This document shows positions 1 to 7,363 of a DNA stretch of 9,514 nucleotides, in pieces (positions within the stretch are counted from its first letter, which is position 1; each line of letters opens with the position of its first letter). Origin of the DNA: DASPXY01 sp038227745 (lineage in GTDB: Bacteria > Planctomycetota > Planctomycetia > Gemmatales > Gemmataceae); the NCBI GenBank assembly GCA_038227745.1, contig JBBRPS010000383.1, positions 1 to 9,514 of the forward strand, written 5' to 3'. The translations under genes were made by a program, and so were the position numbers. The notes under the pieces were generated by a model, which saw only the letters and a list, made by a program, of their open reading frames with translations, was not told the origin of the DNA and ran no database searches.

Positions 1-3
1 GGA

Positions 4-94
4 GGAGTGTGGGGCAAGTTGGTAACTTGCCATCGTTGAGGCAAGTTACCAACTTGCCATCGTTGAGGCAAGTTACCAACTTGCCCCACACTCC
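4..94. repeat. Nested palindromic repeat with three 19-bp hairpin units
   Basis: Three 19-bp units lie at 13-31, 40-58 and 67-85. Each is itself a hairpin, with an 8-bp perfect stem (GGCAAGTT/AACTTGCC) and a 3-nt loop. Units 2 and 3 have loop ACC; unit 1 has GGT, so it is in the opposite orientation. The units are separated by identical 8-nt spacers, ATCGTTGA, at 32-39 and 59-66. The outer arms 4-31 and 67-94 are perfect 28-nt reverse complements around a 35-nt centre. The sequence can therefore fold as three small hairpins or one long one. It could be a terminator for an upstream gene, an interspersed REP-like element or a small non-autonomous mobile element. No coding gene is seen before 256. 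Confidence 0.9.
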
Positions 95-156
95 AGACAG
101 GGGAAGAGGGAAACGGGGCGAGCAGGGAATTCTCGCGCCGCGGGCTCGCGATTTGC

Positions 157-165
157 TGCTATAAT
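157..165 (+). promoter_or_regulatory. Extended -10 promoter for the yhbH unit
   Basis: The sequence TGCTATAAT is a perfect extended -10 (TGnTATAAT) with the hexamer at 160-165. It stands out sharply in the surrounding high-GC DNA. No good -35 is visible at the expected distance (around 137-142), as is usual for extended -10 promoters. Transcription would start near 172, giving a leader of about 84 nt before the GTG start at 256. The tail of the leader, 209-244, is almost purely pyrimidine with one G. Confidence 0.7.
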
Positions 166-255
166 ATAGCTGTGCAAAAGCGAGCCCGACGGTGTGGCCA
201 GCCGCCTGCTCTCTCCTTTTCCCCGCTTCCCTTTTTTCTTTTTCGGGAGACGGCC

Positions 256-1356
256 GTGGGGCAGAAGATCGAACGCGACCACCAGCGCTTCCGGAAGCTC
301 GTCCGGGGCAAGGTGAAGTCGAACCTGAGCAAGTACATCAGCCGCGGCGAGATGATCGGCAAGAAGGGGAAGGACCTGGTCAGCATCCCCCTGCCGCAGA
401 TCGACCTGCCCCAGTTCCGCTACGGCCAGAAGGGCTCCGGCGGCGTCGGCCAGGGCGAGGGCGACCCGGGCCAGCCGCTGACGGCCCCGCAGGGCGACGG
501 CGAGGGCGGCGCCGGTGACCAGCCGGGCGGCCACATCCTCGAGGTCGAGCTGTCGATGGAGGAGCTCGCCGCCATCCTCGGCGAGGAACTGGCCCTGCCG
601 CGCATCGAGCCGCGCGGCAAGAAGAACATCATCACCACCAAGGACAAGTACACCGGCATCCGCCAGGCCGGCCCCGAGTCGCTGCGCCACTTCAAGCGTA
701 CCTTCAAGCGCGCCCTCAAGCGGCAGATCTCCTCGCAGACGTACAACCCCGAACGGCCGATCGTCCTGCCGATCCGGGCCGACAAGCAGTACCGCAGCTG
801 GAAGGAAGTCCACAAGCCGGAGAGCGTGGCGGTCATCATCTACATGATGGACGTCTCCGGCTCGATGACCGACGAGCAGAAGGAGATCGTGCGCATTGAG
901 GCGTTCTGGATCGACACCTGGCTGAAGGCCCACTACCAGGGGATCGAGAACGCCTACATCGTCCACGACGCGGTGGCGCACCTGGTGGACGAGCACACGT
1001 TCTACCACACGCGCGAGTCGGGCGGCACGAAGATCAGCTCGGCGTACACGCTGGCCGACAAGCTGATCACGACGAAGTACCCGCCGGACCAGTGGAACGT
1101 GTATGCATTCCACTTCTCCGACGGCGACAACTGGGGCGACGACATCCCGCACTGCATCGAGATTTTGACCGAGAAACTGCTGCCGCGGGTGAACCTGTTC
1201 GGCTACGGCCAGGTGGAGAGTCCGTACGGCAGCGGCGAGTTCTTCGAGTACGTCCACGAGTTGCTGGGCGAGCGCAAGAACGTGGTCGCCAGCCGCATCC
1301 CCGACCGCGAGGCGATTCTCGGGTCGATCAAGGAGTTCCTGGGGACCGGGCGCTAA
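256..1356 (+). CDS. yhbH: YeaH/YhbH family (DUF444) protein with VWA/MIDAS domain
   Basis: A 366-residue protein of the YeaH/YhbH family. These proteins occur with the serine kinase PrkA and with SpoVR in stress, stationary-phase or sporulation programmes; their exact biochemical role is not settled. The N-terminus (GQKIERDHQRF) matches the family start. Residues ~57-92 form a Gly/Asp/Gln-rich flexible linker. A von Willebrand A-like domain follows, with MIDAS residues D199-x-S201-x-S203, T258 and D289 (in FSDGD), so a bound divalent metal is likely. I chose the GTG at 256 because GGGAG at 245-249 lies about 6 nt upstream and the family homology begins immediately. An in-frame GTG at 172 would add 28 non-homologous residues and coincides with the expected transcription start. 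The length fits the family. spoVR follows after 50 bp. Family identity is confident; the partnership with PrkA is inferred, as prkA is not in the window. Confidence 0.95.
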   Translation: MGQKIERDHQRFRKLVRGKVKSNLSKYISRGEMIGKKGKDLVSIPLPQIDLPQFRYGQKGSGGVGQGEGDPGQPLTAPQGDGEGGAGDQPGGHILEVELSMEELAAILGEELALPRIEPRGKKNIITTKDKYTGIRQAGPESLRHFKRTFKRALKRQISSQTYNPERPIVLPIRADKQYRSWKEVHKPESVAVIIYMMDVSGSMTDEQKEIVRIEAFWIDTWLKAHYQGIENAYIVHDAVAHLVDEHTFYHTRESGGTKISSAYTLADKLITTKYPPDQWNVYAFHFSDGDNWGDDIPHCIEILTEKLLPRVNLFGYGQVESPYGSGEFFEYVHELLGERKNVVASRIPDREAILGSIKEFLGTGR

Positions 1357-1362
1357 GGGAGC

Positions 1363-1391
1363 AAGCCCACCCGTCGCACCGGGTGGGTTTT
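1363..1391 (+). terminator. Hairpin plus T4 between yhbH and spoVR
   Basis: Left arm 1363-1373 pairs with right arm 1380-1390 (11 bp, one G-U) around a 6-nt loop, and the T run continues to 1391. It looks like a weak intrinsic terminator or attenuator. Because it lies in the 50-bp gap inside a likely operon, it may reduce readthrough or protect the upstream mRNA end rather than end transcription fully. Its left arm begins AAGCCCAC, as does the hairpin at 7327. Confidence 0.55.
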
Positions 1392-1406
1392 GAGGACTGA
1401 CTGCAC

Positions 1407-4157
1407 ATGGGCATCCCGTACAACACGAACCTGCCGCCGGACCTGCGGGCCCTCAAGGACGAGATCGAGGGCCATGCGCGCTCGTACGGTCTGGACTTCT
1501 ACGAGACGATCTTCGAGGTGCTCGAGGCCGAGGATCTGAACGAGGTGGCGGCGTACGGCGGCTTCCCGACGCGCTACCCGCACTGGTCGTTCGGCATGTC
1601 CTTCGAGGAGCTGAAGAAGGGATACGATTATGGGCTATCGAAGATATACGAGATGGTCATTAACAATGACCCGTGCTATGCGTACCTGATGCGCTGCAAC
1701 CACACGGTGGACCAGAAGCTGGTGATGGCCCACGTCTATGGACATTGTGATTTTTTCAAAAACAACGCCTACTTCGCGCACACCAGCCGCAAGATGATGG
1801 ACGAGATGGCGAACCACGGGGTCCGCATCCGCCGCTACGCCGAGAAGTACGGCGAGGACGAGGTCGAGGCCTTCGTTGATCGCTGCATGTCCATCGACGA
1901 CCTGATCGACATCCACTCGACCGCCATCCGCCGCCGCGAGGACAGTTCGCGCTACGACTTCAAGGAGGAAGTGGAAGAGACGCTCAAGCTAACGCGCTTC
2001 AAGAGCAAGGACTACATGGATGACTACATCAACCCGGCCAAGGCCCTGAAGGCCGAGGAGGAGGAACGGCGCAAGGTCAAGGAGCAGGCCGCCAAGAACT
2101 TCCCCGAGCGGCCCGAAAAGGACGTGCTGCTGTTCCTGATCGAGCACGGCGCGCTCAAGGGCTGGCAGCGCGACGTGCTGTCGATCGTCCGCGACGAGGC
2201 GTATTATTTCGCACCTCAGGGACAGACGAAGGTGCTTAATGAGGGCTGGGCCTGCGCTGCAAAAGATACTATTTTATTCTCAAATAAGGGTTGTTTGAGG
2301 CTCGGCGACATCGTTGAGGGGAAGATGCGGGTGCGGGTGAGCGATGGGGAAACGACCCGGGCCGTCTACGACTGGGCGAAGTTCGAGGACCGCGAGACGG
2401 TGTGGCTTCGCACGCGCCGCGGCCTCGAACTGGAAGGCTCGGTGACGCACCGCCTCCTCCTGCCCGACGGGAGTTGGCGCCGTATGGACGAGATGGGCGT
2501 CGGCGACCGCGTGCGCATCGGCGGGGGGCGCGACCTGTGGGCGGAGGAGCGAGTTCCGTTGGACTGGCAACCGCGGCGGCGGCTCACCCTCCAGGCCATC
2601 GCCCGGCAGGCGGGTGTTGACATCGAGACCGTCATCCGGCACCGGCGTGGGGTGCGCGGCCGGCACAGCGAAGCCCTCGCGCCGCTGGTCGCGAAGTACG
2701 AGACCGACCTGGCAACCCTCGGCCCGGTACAGGACAGCCGCCGTCCGCTACTTGTCCCGACGGTCGTGAATGAGAGTCTGGCCGCCTTCCTCGGCTACCT
2801 CGTCGGCGACGGGCACATCAGCAAGGTCAAGCGGACCATTGGCCTGACCACCGGCGACGAGGAACAGGCGGACCGCTTTGTCGCCCTGGTGCGTGAGTTG
2901 TTTGGGCTTGAGCCGCGCAAGAAGTGGGATGACGGGCGCTGGCGGATCAAGATGTCCTCTGAGGATCTCTCCGACTTCCTTCAGTCGCTGGGCCTGAAGA
3001 CCGGCTTTGCGGCACGGATCAAGGAAATCCCCGAAGTCGTGCTGCGTTCCCCGAAGCCCGTAGTAGTTGCCTTCCTGCGTGCCTACTACGACTGCGACGG
3101 TTATGCCGGCCCGCAGGGCGTGATCCTCTCGACCTCTAGCGACGCCCTGAGCAAGACGGTCCAGCTCCTCCTGCTCAACTTCGGCATCCTGTCCCGCCGC
3201 CGCCTGCAAAAGGACGGCTGCTGGCACGTCCAGACGATGGGCCAGTCGGCGGCGGTGTTCGCGCGGGAGATCGGCTTCGGCCTGGACCGTAAGCAGGAGG
3301 CGCTGCGGAAGTACGTCGAGGAGCACAAGTGGTTCAAGCGGGAAGACTGGGACGACGAGGTCGTCGCCGTCGAGCGCCGCCGCGCCGACGTCTACGACAT
3401 CTCCGTCGAGGAGACGCACCGCTACGCCGCCCAGGGCTTCATCAACCACAACAGCTACTGGCACTCCACCATCATGACCGAGCGTGCCCTGGAGCCCTGG
3501 GAGTGCGTCGATTACGCCGACCACCACTCCGGCACCATGGCCACCCAGCGCGGCCGCATCAACCCCTACAAGCTCGGCATCGAGTTGCTCCGCGACATCG
3601 AGCAGCGCTGGAATACCGGCAAGTTCGGCAAGGACTATGACGACTGCGACGACCTTGACGCCCGGCGAAAGTGGCATAAACAGCTCGGCCTGGGCCGGAA
3701 GAAAATCTTCGAGGTCCGCCGCGTCCATAACGATATAACCTTTATCGACACGTTCCTGACGCCCGAGTTCTGTCAGGAGCACAAGATGTTCGCGTTCAAC
3801 TTCAACGACCAGTCGGGGCAGTACGTCATCGAGTCGCGCGAGTTCGAGAAGATCAAGAAGCGGCTGTTGTTCAGCCTGACGAACTTCGGTAAGCCGTGGA
3901 TCTACGTCGTGGACGGCAACTACCGCAACCGCGGCGAAATGCTGCTGCGGCACGAGCACAACGGCATCGACCTGCGCATGGACCGGGCGGCCGACACCCT
4001 GGCGAACGTCCAGTCCCTTTGGGGGCGGCCCGTCCATTTGCAGACCGTCGTGGACGACAAGCCGAGTATGATGTCCTACGACGGCTCGGAACATTCCTTA
4101 CGAACCCTGGGAGAAGCCGATGACCCTAGAAAACATGCTTCTGGAAAAACTAAGTGA
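1407..4157 (+). CDS. spoVR: SpoVR/YcgB family protein, intein-containing precursor
   Basis: The precursor has 916 residues. Removing the intein (residues 283-682) leaves 516 residues, the normal size for SpoVR/YcgB proteins. SpoVR is known from Bacillus subtilis as affecting the spore cortex, and YcgB is the homologue in non-sporulating bacteria; the molecular activity is unknown. Family signatures seen: the N-terminal Asn-Leu-Pro-Pro and YGLDFYETIFEV block, HVYGHCDFFKNN (residues 109-120), NEGWA/SYWH split by the intein (278-282 and 683-686), a GRINPYKLG block, LTPEFCQEHK and DGNYRNRGEMLLRHEH near the C-terminus. The start is ATG 1407, with GAGGA at 1392-1396 upstream. The end overlaps the next gene by 38 nt. 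Function depends on splicing: unspliced precursor would have its most conserved motif broken. Short AT-rich stretches (~1617-1680, 1737-1765, 3670-3745) contrast with the otherwise high-GC codon use. Confidence 0.97.
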   Translation: MGIPYNTNLPPDLRALKDEIEGHARSYGLDFYETIFEVLEAEDLNEVAAYGGFPTRYPHWSFGMSFEELKKGYDYGLSKIYEMVINNDPCYAYLMRCNHTVDQKLVMAHVYGHCDFFKNNAYFAHTSRKMMDEMANHGVRIRRYAEKYGEDEVEAFVDRCMSIDDLIDIHSTAIRRREDSSRYDFKEEVEETLKLTRFKSKDYMDDYINPAKALKAEEEERRKVKEQAAKNFPERPEKDVLLFLIEHGALKGWQRDVLSIVRDEAYYFAPQGQTKVLNEGWACAAKDTILFSNKGCLRLGDIVEGKMRVRVSDGETTRAVYDWAKFEDRETVWLRTRRGLELEGSVTHRLLLPDGSWRRMDEMGVGDRVRIGGGRDLWAEERVPLDWQPRRRLTLQAIARQAGVDIETVIRHRRGVRGRHSEALAPLVAKYETDLATLGPVQDSRRPLLVPTVVNESLAAFLGYLVGDGHISKVKRTIGLTTGDEEQADRFVALVRELFGLEPRKKWDDGRWRIKMSSEDLSDFLQSLGLKTGFAARIKEIPEVVLRSPKPVVVAFLRAYYDCDGYAGPQGVILSTSSDALSKTVQLLLLNFGILSRRRLQKDGCWHVQTMGQSAAVFAREIGFGLDRKQEALRKYVEEHKWFKREDWDDEVVAVERRRADVYDISVEETHRYAAQGFINHNSYWHSTIMTERALEPWECVDYADHHSGTMATQRGRINPYKLGIELLRDIEQRWNTGKFGKDYDDCDDLDARRKWHKQLGLGRKKIFEVRRVHNDITFIDTFLTPEFCQEHKMFAFNFNDQSGQYVIESREFEKIKKRLLFSLTNFGKPWIYVVDGNYRNRGEMLLRHEHNGIDLRMDRAADTLANVQSLWGRPVHLQTVVDDKPSMMSYDGSEHSLRTLGEADDPRKHASGKTK
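2253..3452 (+). mobile_element. LAGLIDADG homing-endonuclease intein in SpoVR
   Basis: This in-frame insertion encodes 400 residues and interrupts SpoVR between A282 and S683. It begins with Cys (block A, CAAKDTILFSNKG), has a block B TxxH (T347-H348), and ends in block G FINHN, followed by Ser as the +1 nucleophile; these are the residues a standard class 1 intein needs for protein splicing. The central part is a DOD-type endonuclease with two LAGLIDADG motifs, LGYLVGDGH (462-470, acidic residue D468) and FLRAYYDCDGY (556-566, acidic residue D564). Both acidic residues are present, so the endonuclease looks intact. Between the Hint half and the first motif lies a helix-turn-helix-like segment (393-415). 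Most of the insertion is as GC-rich as its host, but its first ~15 codons are AT-rich. Splicing and cutting activity are inferred from the residues. Confidence 0.95.
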
Positions 4158-4602
4158 GTGGTCGCCGCCGACCGGGCGACAGGCCCTCACCGTACACGAC
4201 GAGGCGGCCGGCTGGTCGGTCACCGTGACCGCCGACCGCGCCGACAGCCTGGGCTGCCTGCTGTGGGAGGTCACCCTCCTGCGCACCGCCCCGGGGCCCG
4301 CCGGGGAAACCCTGAGAAGCTGGGCGGACCGCGCCGCCGGCCGCGTCACCGGCCTGCTGGAGCCGCTCAAGGTGCTCGAGATCGACGCCGAGCGCAACGA
4401 GGGCTTGTTGCGCAGCGCCGGCCCGTCGCAGCGCGGCGACAACCTGTTCTACTACGAGGTCCTCCTCAAGGGCAGCGCGCACGCGCAGGTGCGCCGTTAC
4501 CGGGCGCCGAGCGACGGCCATGGCAAGCGCGAGCAGGTGCTCTTCGCCCTGACGAACGAAGCGCTGGCCAAGTTCGCCGCCGACCTGACCGCAGCGAAGT
4601 AA
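4120..4602 (+). CDS. Hypothetical protein co-encoded with spoVR
   Basis: A 160-residue protein that I do not recognise. No signal peptide, membrane segment or Cys/His cluster is visible. The composition suggests a small soluble alpha/beta protein: a strand-rich first part (ALTVHDEAAGWSVTVTAD), a helical Arg/Ala stretch around residues 65-85, then more strands (LFYYEVLLKG) and a C-terminal helix. The start is ATG 4120, inside the last 38 nt of spoVR in another frame, with GGGAGA at 4109-4114 about 5 nt upstream. This arrangement suggests translational coupling and that it belongs to the yhbH-spoVR unit. An internal ATG at 4135 is possible but less well spaced. The strong hairpin at 4614 begins 11 nt after the stop. 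A role linked to SpoVR is inferred only from position. Confidence 0.85.
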   Translation: MTLENMLLEKLSEWSPPTGRQALTVHDEAAGWSVTVTADRADSLGCLLWEVTLLRTAPGPAGETLRSWADRAAGRVTGLLEPLKVLEIDAERNEGLLRSAGPSQRGDNLFYYEVLLKGSAHAQVRRYRAPSDGHGKREQVLFALTNEALAKFAADLTAAK

Positions 4603-4613
4603 CCGCCCGATCC

Positions 4614-4658
4614 TGTTTAGCCGCGAGCGGTGAGCCAGATCCCGCTCGCGGCTAAACA
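4614..4658 (+). terminator. 17-bp perfect hairpin ending the yhbH-spoVR unit
   Basis: The arms 4614-4630 and 4642-4658 are perfect 17-nt reverse complements around an 11-nt loop. The outer part of the stem is AT-rich (TGTTTAG/CTAAACA) and the core is GC-rich. No long T tract follows, only ACATTTCC. It sits just after the 160-residue gene and just before the next promoter, so an operon-ending or mRNA-stabilising role is likely. It may also belong to a family of interspersed hairpins. Confidence 0.65.
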
Positions 4659-4684
4659 CATTTCCGTACCGCGCCGCTTCCGGC

Positions 4685-4713
4685 TTGACACTTCTCCCGC
4701 TCCCCACTACAAC
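4685..4713 (+). promoter_or_regulatory. Sigma70-type promoter for the glycosyltransferase
   Basis: A perfect -35 hexamer TTGACA (4685-4690) is followed, after exactly 17 bp, by TACAAC (4708-4713), four of six matches to TATAAT. Transcription would begin near 4720. This supports the downstream start codon at 4770 rather than an in-frame ATG at 4716, which would lie at or before the transcript start. Confidence 0.65.
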
Positions 4714-4769
4714 CCGTGCCTCGACCCGCAGGGCGCCGACGCGCCCGGCACGGAGAAGATGGGGTGTCC

Positions 4770-6410
4770 ATGGATTGTGCCGAACCCGCGGCGGAGGCGC
4801 CGGCATCCCGGTGGCGCTGGCGCGCCCTGGCGTGCTTCCTGATCCTCGGCTCCGCCGGCCTGCACATCGCTTACCTGGCCTGCGACTGCCCGCTCGACCT
4901 GGCGCCCGACGAGGCCCACTACTGGGACTGGTCGCGCCACCTCGACTGGAGTTACTACAGCAAAGGCCCACTCGTCGCCTACCTCATCCGCATCGGCTGC
5001 GCCCTCGCCGGCTCCTGGTCGCGCGCCCTGACCGGCACCGACATGCTCGCCGTCCGCCTCCCCGCGGTCTGCTGCGGCAGCCTCCTCCTCGTCAGCCTCT
5101 ATGTCCTGACCGCCCGCGTCTGCCGCCGCGAGTCCACCGCCGCCGCCGTCGTCGCCCTGGCCCTCACCCTGCCCATCATCGCGGCCGGCTCGTCGCTCAT
5201 GACCATCGACGCCCCGTACACCTGCTGCTGGGGTTGGGCACTCGTCGCCGGCCACCAGGCCGTTTTCCGCGGCTCGCGCTGGGCCTGGCCGCTCGCGGGT
5301 CTGCTCACCGGCGTCGGCATCCTCGCCAAATACACCATGGTCCTCTGGCTGCCCTCGCTCGGCCTGTTCCTGCTCGCCACGCCGGGCTGCCGGCGCCTGC
5401 TCCTGCGGCCCGGCTTCTGGACCGCGGCGGCCGTGGCGGCCCTCTGCTGCCTGCCGATCATCGTCTGGAACGCCCGCCACGACTGGGTCACCCTGCGCCA
5501 CACCGAAGGGCACGCGGGGTTCGACGAGAAGGGCGTCCGCTGGCTCGGGCCGCTCACGTTCGTCGGCCTGCAGTTCCTGCTGCTGCTGGGCTTCTGGTTC
5601 GTCGCCTGGGTGCGGGCCATGCTCGCGCACCGGCCCGGCAGGGAGACGCGGCCCGAGTTCCTCTACCTGTGGTGGATGTCGGCGCCGATGTTTCTCTTCT
5701 TTCTCCTCTTCAGCCTCAAGAACGGCGGCGGCGAGCCGAACTGGCCGGTGACGGCGTACCTGTCCGGCATGGTGCTGACGACGGCCTGGCTCGGCGAACA
5801 ACTGCGCTCGCCCGCCGCGTGGTATCGGCGCGCCACGCGCGCCGGCCTGGCTGCCTTCTGCGCCCTCGGCCTGACGCTGACGGTGCTGATCCACCACAGC
5901 GACTGGGTGCGGCCGTTGCTGGCGCGGCTGAGCGGGCCGCCGACGCCGGACCAGCCCCTGCCGCTGCGGCGCTTCGACCCGACGTGCCGGCTGCGCGGCT
6001 TCCGCACGCTGGGCGCCGCGATGGACCGGCTCCGCCGCGCCGAACTGGGGCGCGCGGGCGCCGAGCCGGTGCTGGCGGCCACGTCCTGGAGCCTGCCCGG
6101 CGAGGTCGGGTTCTACTGCGCCGGGCACCCCGTGGTCTACTCTCTCGGGCAAGCGCTGAGCGACCGCCACAGTCAGTACGACCTCTGGCGGCCCAACCCC
6201 GTGGCGGACCCGGATCGGTTCCGCGGCCGCACCTTCCTCGTGGTCGGGGGCGACGAGGACTCGCTGCGCGGTCTTTTCGAGCGCGTCGAGCCGGTCCGGC
6301 TGGTGACGCACTGGGAGGGCGGGCACGAGATTTCCCGCTGGACCGTGGTGGTCGGCCACGGCTTCCGCGGGCGGGTACTGCCCCCCGACCGGGAACGGTC
6401 CGGATACTGA
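4770..6410 (+). CDS. Polytopic ArnT/PMT-like glycosyltransferase
   Basis: A 546-residue integral membrane protein resembling the ArnT/PMT (GT83-like) family, which moves a sugar from a lipid-phosphate carrier to lipid or protein on the outer side of the membrane. A first membrane helix (~residues 17-37) is followed by LAPDEAHYWDWS; its acidic pair D47-E48 matches the catalytic loop of the family. Other family-like motifs are TIDAPY (~146-151), WNARHDW (~233-238 region) and GEPNWP (~321-326). About ten hydrophobic helices span residues ~17-380, and a ~150-residue hydrophilic C-terminal domain follows. I chose ATG 4770, with GGGG at 4761-4764 and a promoter at 4685-4713; an in-frame ATG at 4716 would add 18 Arg-rich residues. 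It appears to be its own transcription unit. The sugar and acceptor cannot be told from sequence. Confidence 0.88.
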   Translation: MDCAEPAAEAPASRWRWRALACFLILGSAGLHIAYLACDCPLDLAPDEAHYWDWSRHLDWSYYSKGPLVAYLIRIGCALAGSWSRALTGTDMLAVRLPAVCCGSLLLVSLYVLTARVCRRESTAAAVVALALTLPIIAAGSSLMTIDAPYTCCWGWALVAGHQAVFRGSRWAWPLAGLLTGVGILAKYTMVLWLPSLGLFLLATPGCRRLLLRPGFWTAAAVAALCCLPIIVWNARHDWVTLRHTEGHAGFDEKGVRWLGPLTFVGLQFLLLLGFWFVAWVRAMLAHRPGRETRPEFLYLWWMSAPMFLFFLLFSLKNGGGEPNWPVTAYLSGMVLTTAWLGEQLRSPAAWYRRATRAGLAAFCALGLTLTVLIHHSDWVRPLLARLSGPPTPDQPLPLRRFDPTCRLRGFRTLGAAMDRLRRAELGRAGAEPVLAATSWSLPGEVGFYCAGHPVVYSLGQALSDRHSQYDLWRPNPVADPDRFRGRTFLVVGGDEDSLRGLFERVEPVRLVTHWEGGHEISRWTVVVGHGFRGRVLPPDRERSGY

Positions 6411-6492
6411 GACGAGGCCCGCGGAACGCGCGCCTGTCGCGTGCCTTGCCCCGTCTCTCCTCCCCACGGCGGCGCCGGCAGGTGAAGCTTCG

Positions 6493-6593
6493 ATGAAACC
6501 TCGATTCGACGTCCGCGGAGGCCGATAATGGGCAAGACGGATGGTGCAGAGGGTTCAGGGAGTGTCCCCCACCCAGGACGGGGAAGGGGGTGA
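6493..6593 (+). other. Two short coupled ORFs ahead of the phosphatase gene
   Basis: An 11-codon ORF (ATG 6493, TAA 6526-6528) overlaps the ATG of a 21-codon ORF (6528-6593) as TAATG. The second ATG has GGAGG at 6517-6521, 6 nt upstream. The second ORF ends in the TGA that forms the last three bases of the phosphatase ribosome binding site. They could be leader peptides that couple translation to the phosphatase gene, or chance ORFs in high-GC DNA. The remainder of 6411-6600 shows no clear terminator or promoter; GATAAT at 6524-6529 has only a weak -35 match. Confidence 0.25.
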
Positions 6594-6600
6594 AGCAGTC

Positions 6601-7323
6601 ATGACGACATTGATCGTTCAGGACGTCCTGCGGCCGCCGTCCGGCCTCAAGAAGGGGCGAGGGGTGCCGGCGCGGCGGCGCCCGCTGGCGCGCTCCCTGG
6701 CGCGCTCCCTGGTGCGCTCCCTGGTGTGCGGCGGCGTGACGGGGGCGGTGCTGGCGGTGCTGCTGCAGGTGTTCTCCATCGTCCTCGGGGCCAACTTCCA
6801 CGCTGTCGTCGCGGGGCACTGCTACCGCAGCGCCCAGGTGTCGGCGGCCGCGCTGGAGCGGCTGATCCACGACTACGACATCCACACGGTCGTCAACCTG
6901 CGGGGCGACAACGTCGGCGTCGACTGGTACGAGGACGAGAAGACGACGACGCAGCGGCTCGGCGTGGACATGGTGGACGTGGGGCTGTGGGCGTACCACC
7001 CGCCGCTGGTGGAGGAATTGCAGCGGCTGGTGGACACGCTGGCCACGGCGCAAGAGCCGGTGCTGGTCCACTGCTACAACGGCGGCGACCGGGCGGGCCT
7101 GGCGTCGGCGTGCTACCTCCTGCTGCGGACCGCTGCGCCCCTCGACGAGGCGAAGCGCGAGCTCACGCTGCGCTACGGCCACAACCCGTACGGCCAGGCC
7201 CGGTGCCACGACCGCCTGCTCGAGAAGTACGGCCGCTGGCTCCGGGGCCTGGGCGCGACCCACACGCCGGCCCTGTTCCGGCAGTGGGTTCACGAGAAAT
7301 ACGATCGGAACGTGGAAGGGTAG
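6601..7323 (+). CDS. Membrane-anchored CX5R dual-specificity/tyrosine phosphatase
   Basis: A 240-residue protein with a cysteine-phosphatase signature HCYNGGDR: C158 is the nucleophile and R164 the phosphate-binding arginine of CX5R. The preceding block CYRSAQVSAAALERLI then TVVNLRGD is typical of bacterial dual-specificity-type phosphatases. The N-terminus is Arg-rich (~residues 20-37), followed by one hydrophobic segment (~38-60), so the enzyme is probably membrane-tethered; the positive-inside rule would put the catalytic domain outside the cytoplasm. An Asp in MVDVGLW, ~45 residues before the Cys, may be the general acid. The start at ATG 6601 has AAGGGGGTGA (6584-6593), nine of ten matches to the ideal ribosome binding sequence, 7 nt upstream; the in-frame ATG at 6541 lacks one. 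Natural substrate unknown. A 12-bp tandem repeat encodes the Arg-rich stretch. Confidence 0.9.
   Translation: MTTLIVQDVLRPPSGLKKGRGVPARRRPLARSLARSLVRSLVCGGVTGAVLAVLLQVFSIVLGANFHAVVAGHCYRSAQVSAAALERLIHDYDIHTVVNLRGDNVGVDWYEDEKTTTQRLGVDMVDVGLWAYHPPLVEELQRLVDTLATAQEPVLVHCYNGGDRAGLASACYLLLRTAAPLDEAKRELTLRYGHNPYGQARCHDRLLEKYGRWLRGLGATHTPALFRQWVHEKYDRNVEG
6685..6731 (+). repeat. 12-bp tandem repeat within the phosphatase gene
   Basis: CTGGCGCGCTCC occurs at 6685-6696 and 6697-6708, then with one change at 6709-6720 (CTGGTGCGCTCC), and a partial fourth copy starts at 6721. The repeat is in frame (12 bp) and encodes LARS-LARS-LVRS-LVCG, just ahead of the membrane segment. Confidence 0.9.
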
Positions 7324-7326
7324 AAA

Positions 7327-7354
7327 AAGCCCACGGGTGGCAACCCGTGGGCTT
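7327..7354 (-). terminator. Terminator between convergent genes
   Basis: The arms 7327-7338 and 7343-7354 are perfect 12-nt reverse complements with a 4-nt loop. On the minus strand the stem runs into a T5 tract (complement of 7324-7328), so it fits an intrinsic terminator for the xylose isomerase-like gene, which ends at 7364. It also lies 3 nt after the stop of the plus-strand phosphatase gene and may serve both, with a weaker tail on the plus strand. Confidence 0.8.
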
Positions 7355-7363
7355 CAGACAACC